Source: Nitrososphaerota archaeon (GTDB taxonomy: Archaea > Thermoproteota > Nitrososphaeria > Nitrososphaerales > Nitrosopumilaceae). Taken from it: 10,688 bases of DNA. The stretch spans positions 1 to 10,688 of the forward strand of contig JAEFDA010000131.1 of NCBI GenBank assembly GCA_016126025.1. The letters are read 5' to 3'. Each line of letters opens with the position of its first letter. The stretch's first letter is position 1. Made by a program: the position numbers and the translations under genes. The notes beneath the pieces were generated by a model. It saw only the letters and a list, made by a program, of their open reading frames with translations, was not told the DNA's origin and did no database searches. Shown piece after piece: positions 1 through 6,866 of the stretch.

Positions 1-147
1 AAACACCGCGGCGTCAGCAAGTGGCACCTGGCGTTCTATATCAAGTCGTTCCAGTTCGTGCACAACCACCGCCACTACAGCCTCAACTGCAGGTTCGTGG
101 TTACGCTGGCCATGGTTCTGGACCGGTTCGATGGAATGCAGGCCTGA
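1..147 (+). pseudogene. 3' end of a probable DDE transposase gene (cut by window edge)
   Basis: An open frame enters from the left edge and ends at TGA 145-147, giving 48 visible residues. The tail has the look of an insertion-sequence transposase C-terminus: a Lys-His-Arg-Gly-Val-Ser start, then an aromatic-rich segment with Phe-Gln-Phe-Val-His-Asn-His-Arg followed by a final hydrophobic helix. This resembles the last part of DDE transposases, where a Tyr/Phe-rich helix carries an (F/Y)xxxxN motif near the catalytic core's end. No catalytic residue lies in the visible part, so the IS family cannot be fixed; whether the gene is intact to the left is unknown. It runs opposite to the four-gene cluster. 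Confidence 0.4.
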
Positions 148-344
148 TAATGGGACCTACCCACATATCCGTCCTGGCCTAGCCCAAGCGTGCCTTTTGG
201 ATTGTCAGCAGCTGAAATGCTACTAAAATGGCGTACACGACCCGATTAGGCACCCCCAACATTTGGAATATGAGCGACGGAGGTTCAAATCCTCCGCCGG
301 GGACACATTTCGGTTTTTAGTGGTCTGGCCGCCGTCGCAACTGG
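148..344. other. Intergenic stretch with tRNA-like 3' piece
   Basis: About 200 nt between the transposase end and the 3' end of the PIN gene. No open frame of note is visible. The only structured element I can support is the tRNA 3' fragment at 279-303 with its T-run at 314-318. No clear IS terminal inverted repeat was found just after the transposase stop. Confidence 0.5.
279..303 (+). tRNA. tRNA 3' fragment (T-arm plus acceptor strand), possible attachment site
   Basis: Bases 279-283 (GGAGG) pair with 291-295 (CCTCC) around the loop TTCAAAT at 284-290, a textbook T-arm with the conserved TTC and A58-type residues. The next seven bases, 296-302 (GCCGGGG), fit the 3' acceptor strand and A303 fits the discriminator. 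A T5 run at 314-318 follows, as after archaeal tRNA genes. No matching anticodon arm or D-arm is found upstream; the best 5' acceptor candidate (near 172, with two G-U pairs) is followed by a D-region lacking the canonical GG. I therefore read this as a partial tRNA gene, the kind left at one border when an element integrates into a tRNA 3' end. Confidence 0.5.
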
Positions 345-1433
345 CTAACGCCTGCCCCCCTTCGTCTCCGCCATAATCTTCCTGAACTCTTCGTGCAGGC
401 TACGTTCGTCTGGCCTAGAGCAGGCGCAGTAGCGTCCGCGGTACTCATTCAGCACGCTCTTGGCGGTGTCGTAGTGCGGCCTGCGGGTCTTCCCGGTTAT
501 CTTCATCGCGCCAACGTCCCATTCGGTCCTTATCCACTCCTTGTCGAACCTCTTCCAGTCGGCGTCCCCGCACGCGCAATACCAATCCACCACTACCATC
601 TGGACGAACGACATGAACGACGACACCGAGCCGTCCGGCTTACCGTCTCCAAGCTCGTCGATGACTCTGCGATACGACGCGCTCATCCCGTCGGGCGAGA
701 GGTTCACCTCTATGAGCCGCCCGTAGCTTGGCGCACTGTACTCTATGTCGTCCCTGACCGGCTTGCAGTCCACGAAGTCCAGATTCAGCGCCCTGCTGAG
801 AAAGCGGGCAGTCATGTTCAGCCTGCCGAAGTAGGCTGCCAGCGCGTTGGACGCCCGGCCGGCACCGCACTCCGCCGAGACTGCCCTAGCTAGTGCCATG
901 TCGTCAGTCACCACATCCATGTTGCCGTTCTCGACGGCTAGGCGCAGTATGATGCAGTCCACCGGCGAGAGTGGCTCACCCTTCTTGTTCTTGTACTTCT
1001 TTTCGGCGTACACACTCTTGGCCGCGTTCAGCGTGCCGGGTTCCGGCTCGGCCGCGGCGAACGCGATGTCACACCAGTCGAGGGTCTGCGCCAGCAGGCG
1101 GTCAAAGTCGCCGCGCGAGCTCGGTTCCACGTCAAAGTCCTCCTCCGTCGCCGGCCCTTCCAAGTATGAGCAAATCTGGCCCGACTCGTCGCCTACGTAC
1201 ATGTATTCGCGCGACGACGTGTCGGGTTTGTACCGGTCGAACACCTTCACGCACTCGTCTACCACGGCCGGGATCAGTAGCAGCGTCCGGTCCCCGCCGA
1301 CGGTAACCACCATGGATGCGAGTCTGGAGTTGCGGCGGTACAGCTCCAGCAGTTCCATCGTATCCACTAGATAGTAGCGCTTGCTGCCGTCGAGCGACCG
1401 CCAAGGCTGGTACGTGATACCCGGTTCCGCCAT
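345..1433 (-). CDS. PIN-domain nuclease-like protein with uncharacterised C-terminal half
   Basis: A 362-residue protein. Residues about 20-190 carry the acidic pattern of PIN domains: D24 in YLVDTMELLEL at the end of the first strand, E60 in IPAVVDECVKVF, D159 in LSPVDCIILRLA and D177/D178 in MDVVTDDMALARA. PIN proteins are Mg/Mn-dependent nucleases, most often cutting RNA, some cutting DNA. At 362 residues it is far larger than a VapC toxin (about 130), and no small antitoxin-like gene precedes it. Residues about 195-362 match nothing I recognise; they contain two CxC pairs (C286/C288 and C336/C338), which could bind a metal together. The ATG at 1433 is supported by a TATA box centred about 25 nt upstream, indicating leaderless mRNA. 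It lies 85 nt behind the methyltransferase stop, same strand, own promoter. The PIN assignment is fairly sure; a role as effector or accessory of the defence cluster is inference from position. Confidence 0.7.
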   Translation of the reverse strand: MAEPGITYQPWRSLDGSKRYYLVDTMELLELYRRNSRLASMVVTVGGDRTLLLIPAVVDECVKVFDRYKPDTSSREYMYVGDESGQICSYLEGPATEEDFDVEPSSRGDFDRLLAQTLDWCDIAFAAAEPEPGTLNAAKSVYAEKKYKNKKGEPLSPVDCIILRLAVENGNMDVVTDDMALARAVSAECGAGRASNALAAYFGRLNMTARFLSRALNLDFVDCKPVRDDIEYSAPSYGRLIEVNLSPDGMSASYRRVIDELGDGKPDGSVSSFMSFVQMVVVDWYCACGDADWKRFDKEWIRTEWDVGAMKITGKTRRPHYDTAKSVLNEYRGRYCACSRPDERSLHEEFRKIMAETKGGRR

Positions 1434-1454
1434 GCGGGGAGCACCGTTTCCTTC

Positions 1455-1464
1455 GTATAAAAAA
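1455..1464 (-). promoter_or_regulatory. TATA box of the PIN gene, overlapping a T6 run
   Basis: On the minus strand the sequence reads TTTTTTATAC. The TTTTATAC core (1455-1462) is centred about 25 nt before the ATG at 1433, placing the transcription start at or next to the ATG (leaderless). The same 8-mer is the TATA box of the helicase gene. The T6 run (1459-1464) lies 55-60 nt after the methyltransferase stop and could also end the upstream transcript. Confidence 0.6.
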
Positions 1465-1518
1465 CGATGGAAGTCTGGCTGGGGACACCAAACGTCTGTG
1501 TTGTGGATAGGTCTCGCC

Positions 1519-4236
1519 CTAAGGGGTCTCTTGCCACCTGTCTAGCGTTCCGCTTGGCGCGACCACCGCCTCGTCCTTTCTCCCGAGCAGAAACGACTCG
1601 ATGACGCGCTTCTCCTTCGTCTCCGGGTGCGCGTCGCTTGCATCCCCGGCGCCTATTATCGCCTGGCACAGGCTCTTGAACTTCGGGTCTCCGGCCTTGC
1701 CGTATGACGCCAGCAGGGCGCGCATCTCGTCCATCTTCTGCTCACTCCACAGGTTCAGCGCCGCATGAAGCACGTCTATCGTATTCCTTATCTTGATGTC
1801 CTTCCGGGAGGGCGCGTCCAGCACCCTAACGGCCTTGTCCTCCTTGACAACTATGTCGCCCATGTGGGAGTCGACATCCAGCCCGACGCCGGTGAACATC
1901 TTTCTAGCCTGGTCGTAGTCGACCGGCCTGTCACCGTACGCCCACCGCCACGAGACGTAGAGCTTCGACATGGAATCCATGTCGCCTGCGCCTCCGGTAG
2001 TTAGCTTCTTGACGATAAACTCCGAGCACATCCCGCGTATCTCATGAAGCATGTCCGACACCTTGACCTCGGTTCCGTCGTCGTTCAGCACCGTTTGGTA
2101 CTTGCCGTATACCTCGCAGGATGCCCCTATCGCCGCGATGTAAAAGTCTGCACCGTTGACGCCCTGCTCCATGAACCAGTCAAGCTTCGCGCAGACGTGT
2201 TCGCGGAGCTCGGGCCTCACGGCGCGGTAGTACGCCGGCGGTTCCTTGGGCCACTTGCGCGCCACCATGTAGATTGAGGACGCGAGGGACGCTGTCTTTC
2301 GGGCGCCCATGCGGCTAGTTGATTCCGTGTCTATCGGCCACGCCGCCGTGATGTTGAAGCCGGCATCAAGCATCGATTGTATGAGCGTCTCCCACCCGGG
2401 CAAGGATTTGTGTGCATACACCAGTGTAAGTATGCCGTTGGGTTTGAGCACACGGTGCATCTCCTTGAGGGCGGATGTCATCAACTTCTGGTAGTCGGAG
2501 TCGCCGCGAACGCCATCATAATCCCCGGGCTTACATCCAATCGCGTCGCCGGCGGTTTCCACGACTTCGTTCTTTTTTGGCGACAGCGCGCCTTGGAACA
2601 GTTCCGTATGTCGGTGCCCGACTACTATCTTAAGCCACACGTAAAAAAAGTCAGCCGTCTTGGAGTACTGCATAGAGTCGTAGTAGGGCGGGTCGGTACA
2701 GATCACGTCAAAGTAGTCAGACCCAAACTCTCGAAGGTTGGTTGCTGACGCGCGTCTGACATCGGGGATTGTCTCATTCTCTGCTGCGAGTGATGCACGT
2801 AACCCCTCCAAGACCGACCTTATACTCTTGTTCCAGATGTCGGATGGTCCGACTTCAGCATAATCCCACGCATTCTTCAACGCCTGCTGCGGAAAACAAT
2901 GTCTAACCACCTCATCTCTCGACTGCCACGGTGACAATCTGGTACACTTCTCTATCGTCTTGTCAAATATCATGGCCATGTACGACATGACGGCGGTAGT
3001 GTAATCTGCACTATGCGCCTGCTCCAGTTTGGCTTCCGTCTTACGCAGTATATCCACCAATATGACAATGCACAGCCTTTGTCTGGTGTTGAACAGGTGG
3101 TGCCATCTGGTATACCCCATAGTCGCAACACTTTGCACGTGCCATGTCGGCCCACCCAACCTATACTCCTTCCCATCCGGCTGCGGTATTATCCCATCCG
3201 GAAGCGGATCGATGCCATACTCGGCTCGGAAAACGGTCCGCCTCGACTCCAACTCGGACCCACATTTCTCATAGAGTTCTACATCATCTTGGTCTATCAC
3301 AACGTAATATCTCCCAGGTTTTTGTGGATTGACGGTCACTGCAACCATCAACTTCTCGGAGCCCTCTCCACGGTTGAACATGTCGCGCAACTCTATGTTG
3401 GTATACCTCCTGCCACAAGCGACACAGGTTGCTATCTTGTTGGTTATCTGCCCCTTCGGCACCTTGACCATCCCACCCGGACCTTTACCGTAATTCCTTT
3501 TTTCTGTACCGCCAGCGATACCAAACCTCACCTTACCGTCCTCGATCACCGGATAGAGAAATATCCCATCTTTCTTGGAGAGCGCGTACGATTGGACCAA
3601 CGGTATCGTGACGCCGCAACCACACGGCACAATCCTGCACCACTTGTACGCATAGTGGCCGTAGACGCGCCCCGAACCATCAACCGGTCTCATGTCGCCA
3701 TCCGGATAGAATTGTCTGGTTGCCTCGCGCAGTTCCTTCTCAACTTCCCCGGCCACCCGTTTTACATCATACAGCAGCTTCCGCCCGTATCTGGACGGGT
3801 ACTCCAAGACGCATTTCTGTATAAGCACCGCAACCGGATTGTAGTCCATCGAATACGTCTCGCACCCGAGCCACGACGCGGCGAACGGCAGTGCCCCGGC
3901 CCCCCCGAACGGATCCAACACCTTGGGTGGTTCCTTCCACGCCTCGCGCAGCTTGCGCCTCATCATATTACGGGTCGCTGGCTTGTCAGGGTCGGTAGTT
4001 TTGGCGTAGTTGCACATCTCAAGTATTGCATCCCTGTGCGGTTCCAGCGGAGGATCTACCAATGCAGCATAAGCGGTGATGCGCGACACGTTGGTGGGCT
4101 TCGCGGCCCACCAACGGTGCAGGTTGTTGATCCTACCGTTCTTGCGTCCCTTCTCCGCCGCACCGCCCTCGGATATCTCCTTGAGCGGCAGCATATGGCC
4201 CACCAGCCGCCTCTCACGGCGTCCTTGCTCACTCAT
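1519..4236 (-). CDS. DUF1156/COG1743-type DNA methyltransferase with Zn-binding insert
   Basis: A 905-residue predicted amino-methyltransferase (adenine-N6, or possibly cytosine-N4) acting on DNA. Near the N-terminus LHRWWAAKP (39-47) matches the DUF1156 signature. SAM-binding motif I is VLDPFGGAG at 106-114, with the following DYNPVAV at 131-137, and catalytic motif IV is DPPY at 515-518 in VICTDPPYYDS. Between them lies a roughly 400-residue insert with cysteines C200, C205, C207 and C271, C274, the Zn-ribbon for which COG1743 is described. The start at 4236 is chosen because the conserved N-terminus begins there and it overlaps the ATPase stop by 8 bp (ATGAGTGA), indicating translational coupling; the 31 extra upstream codons in this frame lie within the ATPase gene and look non-native. 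The stop is TAG. GC content of its middle is clearly lower than in the neighbours. Likely role: protective methylation of host DNA in a restriction-like defence cluster (inference). Confidence 0.85.
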   Translation of the reverse strand: MSEQGRRERRLVGHMLPLKEISEGGAAEKGRKNGRINNLHRWWAAKPTNVSRITAYAALVDPPLEPHRDAILEMCNYAKTTDPDKPATRNMMRRKLREAWKEPPKVLDPFGGAGALPFAASWLGCETYSMDYNPVAVLIQKCVLEYPSRYGRKLLYDVKRVAGEVEKELREATRQFYPDGDMRPVDGSGRVYGHYAYKWCRIVPCGCGVTIPLVQSYALSKKDGIFLYPVIEDGKVRFGIAGGTEKRNYGKGPGGMVKVPKGQITNKIATCVACGRRYTNIELRDMFNRGEGSEKLMVAVTVNPQKPGRYYVVIDQDDVELYEKCGSELESRRTVFRAEYGIDPLPDGIIPQPDGKEYRLGGPTWHVQSVATMGYTRWHHLFNTRQRLCIVILVDILRKTEAKLEQAHSADYTTAVMSYMAMIFDKTIEKCTRLSPWQSRDEVVRHCFPQQALKNAWDYAEVGPSDIWNKSIRSVLEGLRASLAAENETIPDVRRASATNLREFGSDYFDVICTDPPYYDSMQYSKTADFFYVWLKIVVGHRHTELFQGALSPKKNEVVETAGDAIGCKPGDYDGVRGDSDYQKLMTSALKEMHRVLKPNGILTLVYAHKSLPGWETLIQSMLDAGFNITAAWPIDTESTSRMGARKTASLASSIYMVARKWPKEPPAYYRAVRPELREHVCAKLDWFMEQGVNGADFYIAAIGASCEVYGKYQTVLNDDGTEVKVSDMLHEIRGMCSEFIVKKLTTGGAGDMDSMSKLYVSWRWAYGDRPVDYDQARKMFTGVGLDVDSHMGDIVVKEDKAVRVLDAPSRKDIKIRNTIDVLHAALNLWSEQKMDEMRALLASYGKAGDPKFKSLCQAIIGAGDASDAHPETKEKRVIESFLLGRKDEAVVAPSGTLDRWQETP
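4229..4236 (-). promoter_or_regulatory. Start-stop overlap coupling ATPase and methyltransferase
   Basis: On the minus strand ATGAGTGA holds the methyltransferase ATG (4236-4234) and the ATPase TGA (4231-4229). Such overlaps usually mean reinitiation by the same ribosomes and near-equal production of the two proteins. No strong Shine-Dalgarno is visible; only AAGGA lies about 8 nt upstream. Confidence 0.75.
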
Positions 4237-6664
4237 CCCAATCCTTCGTTTGCGTCCACACCGCATCATGCGGGAACAGGCCGCGCAGGCTGTCCGCGAC
4301 GTTCGCGTCGATGTCGCCATCCACGTCAAACACCACGTCCAGCTTGTCGTCTGGCCTCTGGCTGACGGAAAACTTCAGGTTCGTGGTGGGCAGCGGCCTG
4401 ACCGTGGCCAGCACAGAGCCCAGCCTGCCAAGCTCGTCGCGCCCTATGGCGCAGCTGCACCTGATTCCGGTAATCTTCTCGACATGCTTCGCCGGAGTAT
4501 CCGTCTGCCCGCCGCCAGTGTCGTCATCGGGCCGGTCAGCATCCCCGCCCCCAACGAACCTCCCGCCGGCCACGGAAACCACAGCCTTCGGTTTTTCCGT
4601 CTCCGATTCCTTCGCGCTACGCAGCACGTCCAGCGACGCCGGCCGCCTCTCGCCGGGGGTGGTCATCATCTTCCTGAAAGCCTGGTCCGGGTCGCCGCCG
4701 TACTCGTCGTCGAGCATGCGCCGCGTGAACGACTCGTGCACCTCGCTCTCCCTCACCAGATAATCCCACATTATCTCGCCCATCGGGACGTGGTCGTCCA
4801 TCGGGTCCGCCATCATCGTGTTTAGCCGCCTGGCGCCGTCGTCCTTGTCGGGCAGCCACACGTCGGCGTACTTCTCGTGCAGTCCGCGTGGTATGTAGCC
4901 CTCGGCCACACTCTCTTCTCCGGATACCCTGCGCTCGGAAACCGGGTTCGACTCAAGCGATTCACCATGGGTTTGCCGTATGCGCCGCATGGCGAGCAGC
5001 CTGCGTATGTTCTCGGCGAGCTTGCCGCCGTCGGTGGGCATCACGAACGCCAGCGCGTTGGAGTGCGCGCGGCCCTGCTTCGGGCTGACATGGCTGACAA
5101 ACCACCTGCACAGCTCCGGGTCGTTCTCCCGCAGTATGACCAGCTGCATCGCCGGCATGTCCTCTATGCGCGTCTGTTTGTCCGGCCAGACCACGATACG
5201 GGAGAACCTGCCGCCGTCGGCCGCCGCCCTCAGCCTCTCATTCTCGTGCGCCTCCATGTCGCTCACGTTCACGTTTCCCATAGCCCGCTCGATCACCTTG
5301 TTGATGTTCTCCTTGGTGTCGAACCTGTACATGTCGGCGTTCGCTAGGTCCAAGTAGAACAGCGACTTTTGGAAGTTGTGGAGCGCCTCCACTACCTCGG
5401 AGTGCGTTACCGTGCTAGTCGACGCGGCGCGCTTCACCTCGGCCTGCGTCGCCCCCTTGCACTCACGTGGGAACGAATACATGAACACCGCCCTGGCGGC
5501 GCGCATGCCGGCGTCCCTGAATTCCCGGGCGCCTGCATGCTTGCCGGTTATGTCCGAGTTGATTATACCCTCCATCTGCTTGCCTGTATGCACCAGCAGC
5601 TCCGCGCGTATGGCCGGAACCTCCAGGTCGATGTCGGCCAGCGTTATCTCTGTCCTGTCGGACTTTAGCAGCGAGTGCACTATCGTGGAAAGCAGCCTCA
5701 GCGCACCGCGCGTCCTCTGGAATGAGGGGTACGTGGCCCACCGGTCGAACAGCACCGCCAGCACGTCCGGGGTGAAGGGGTACGTGCCAGCAAAGTCGCC
5801 GGTGTAGCCGCCGACATTGTCCGGATCGATGGACTTTCCCTCGACGCACCGCCGCACGTACGCCTCAACGTTCTCGCCCGCCCTGTCCTCGATTACGGAT
5901 TCATCGGTCTCGAAGAGGCGCCGCCGCAGTATGTGCGGCATGTCGCTCGCGTCAGCCACGGTGATGAACTGCCGCCGTCGGCCGACCACCTTCTTGAGGT
6001 GGTCGTACAGCTCCTTCTCCTGCGTGTCCTCCCTGTCCGGCAGGCTCACCACCACGCAGACGTTCGGCAAAGCCTGGACCTTGTTGGACAGCCTCTGCAT
6101 GAACGTGTTGGTCTGGACAGCCATGTTGGTCTTCCCTACGGTGTGGCCCGCCGCGCTCTCCACGTACGGCAGTATCTCGTCCATCAGTATCAGTATCGGC
6201 TTGTTGCGCCCGTGCAGCAGGCCGTATATCTCGTCCTCCGAGGGGGCGACCATGCCGGTCATGCGGTCTGTCGTGTCGTCCAACTGCCGCTCGATCTCGC
6301 CCCATATCGTCTGCTTGGACGCGTTGAGGCGGCCGCCGTCTATCACTATTGGTTTGGCTCCCCACTTACGGCACTCGTGGAACATGGCTATCATGGCGTG
6401 GGTCTTTCCGCCGCCGAAGGAGGTCTCTATCTGCCGGAGGCCGTTGCCCTTCCCCTCGTGCAGGCGCAGCCCTATGTTGTTGAGGGCGTCGCGCAGCCCG
6501 TCGGTCATGTATGTCAGCCTGTCAAACTCTGCGCTGTCCCAATACCGCCTGCTGGCCTCCGAGGGGTGCAGCAGGTCGCTCAGGCTGGCGGCATACACGC
6601 TGTCGTCGGTCACGCCCTGTTCCACGTCCGGCCTGGGGCAGACTATCTGGTGGAACGGCTTCAT
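4229..6664 (-). CDS. DUF499/COG1483-type AAA+ ATPase
   Basis: An 811-residue predicted P-loop ATPase. Walker A is SFGGGKTH at 82-89 with K87/T88, Walker B is ILILMDEILPYV at 157-168 with D162/E163, and a sensor-1-like strand follows at 202-210 (VCVVVSLPD). YPFTPDVL (295-302) and FQRTRGALRLLS (315-326) are the hallmark segments of DUF499 proteins, R317/R319 being candidate arginine-finger or sensor-2 residues. A Gly/Asp-rich linker at about 700-725 leads to a small C-terminal domain. It is probably the engine of the cluster, coupling ATP hydrolysis to DNA recognition or remodelling together with the methyltransferase encoded immediately downstream; that partnership is known from gene neighbourhoods rather than from mechanism. 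The ATG at 6664 sits about 28 nt after a TATA-like box and gives the conserved N-terminus, so the message is probably leaderless. Codons strongly favour ATA for Ile. The gene looks intact. Confidence 0.85.
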   Translation of the reverse strand: MKPFHQIVCPRPDVEQGVTDDSVYAASLSDLLHPSEASRRYWDSAEFDRLTYMTDGLRDALNNIGLRLHEGKGNGLRQIETSFGGGKTHAMIAMFHECRKWGAKPIVIDGGRLNASKQTIWGEIERQLDDTTDRMTGMVAPSEDEIYGLLHGRNKPILILMDEILPYVESAAGHTVGKTNMAVQTNTFMQRLSNKVQALPNVCVVVSLPDREDTQEKELYDHLKKVVGRRRQFITVADASDMPHILRRRLFETDESVIEDRAGENVEAYVRRCVEGKSIDPDNVGGYTGDFAGTYPFTPDVLAVLFDRWATYPSFQRTRGALRLLSTIVHSLLKSDRTEITLADIDLEVPAIRAELLVHTGKQMEGIINSDITGKHAGAREFRDAGMRAARAVFMYSFPRECKGATQAEVKRAASTSTVTHSEVVEALHNFQKSLFYLDLANADMYRFDTKENINKVIERAMGNVNVSDMEAHENERLRAAADGGRFSRIVVWPDKQTRIEDMPAMQLVILRENDPELCRWFVSHVSPKQGRAHSNALAFVMPTDGGKLAENIRRLLAMRRIRQTHGESLESNPVSERRVSGEESVAEGYIPRGLHEKYADVWLPDKDDGARRLNTMMADPMDDHVPMGEIMWDYLVRESEVHESFTRRMLDDEYGGDPDQAFRKMMTTPGERRPASLDVLRSAKESETEKPKAVVSVAGGRFVGGGDADRPDDDTGGGQTDTPAKHVEKITGIRCSCAIGRDELGRLGSVLATVRPLPTTNLKFSVSQRPDDKLDVVFDVDGDIDANVADSLRGLFPHDAVWTQTKDWDE

Positions 6665-6688
6665 GCTGTGTGTGGTTGCTGGATTCCC

Positions 6689-6696
6689 TATAATAG
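6689..6696 (-). promoter_or_regulatory. TATA-like box of the ATPase-methyltransferase operon
   Basis: The minus strand reads CTATTATA in an A/T-rich tract, centred about 28 nt before the ATPase ATG at 6664. That distance puts transcription initiation at the start codon, as for the other two promoters in this cluster. It is a weaker match to TTTATA than the helicase and PIN boxes. Confidence 0.55.
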
Positions 6697-6701
6697 TTTA
6701 G

Positions 6702-6707
6702 AAAAAA
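6702..6707 (-). terminator. T6 run, likely terminator of the helicase transcript
   Basis: T6 within AATTTTTTCT on the minus strand, about 160 nt after the helicase TAA and immediately before the ATPase promoter. Archaeal termination commonly needs only a T-run without a hairpin; no strong stem directly precedes it. Confidence 0.4.
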
Positions 6708-6866
6708 TTGGTGTTAAGTTGCTGGGGCCTGAAACCATGACATATAGAAATGGCGCGCACTACCCCACCAATGTCCATTTCCGGCAACTAATATCACGCT
6801 CACTCATACGCAACCATCCGGCGCCGTCCAGCAGCGTGCAGTCACCGGGTCTCAGTAACTCAACAC

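Larger units (their letters stand above)
6665..6866 (-). other. Intergenic region between helicase and ATPase genes
   Basis: 202 nt with no credible gene (the longest minus-strand ATG frame noticed is 15 codons). It holds the putative helicase terminator and the ATPase TATA box close together at its ATPase end. A 10-bp imperfect inverted repeat (GTGTTAAGTT at 6711-6720 against AACTCAACAC at 6857-6866, 9 of 10 pairs) brackets most of it, ending exactly at the helicase stop codon; its meaning is unclear. Confidence 0.5.

Noticed and set aside
172..303. A full tRNA with a long intron, using a 5' acceptor near 172
   Set aside because: Two of seven acceptor pairs are G-U, the bases after the acceptor do not give the usual T8, the D-loop lacks GG, and no anticodon stem could be placed.
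4237..4329. Extension of the methyltransferase frame to an earlier ATG
   Set aside because: It lies inside the ATPase gene, has a Thr/Arg/Cys-rich shadow composition, and the conserved N-terminus plus the ATGAGTGA overlap fit 4236.
3013..4365. Long plus-strand open frame of 450 codons opposite the methyltransferase
   Set aside because: Antisense shadow: the minus frame carries all methyltransferase motifs, while this one shows no domain and a Pro/Arg/His-rich composition.
6712..6720. TGTTAAGTT shared with 10308-10316
   Set aside because: A single 9-bp match between two A/T-rich intergenic regions without further flanking likeness is easily chance.
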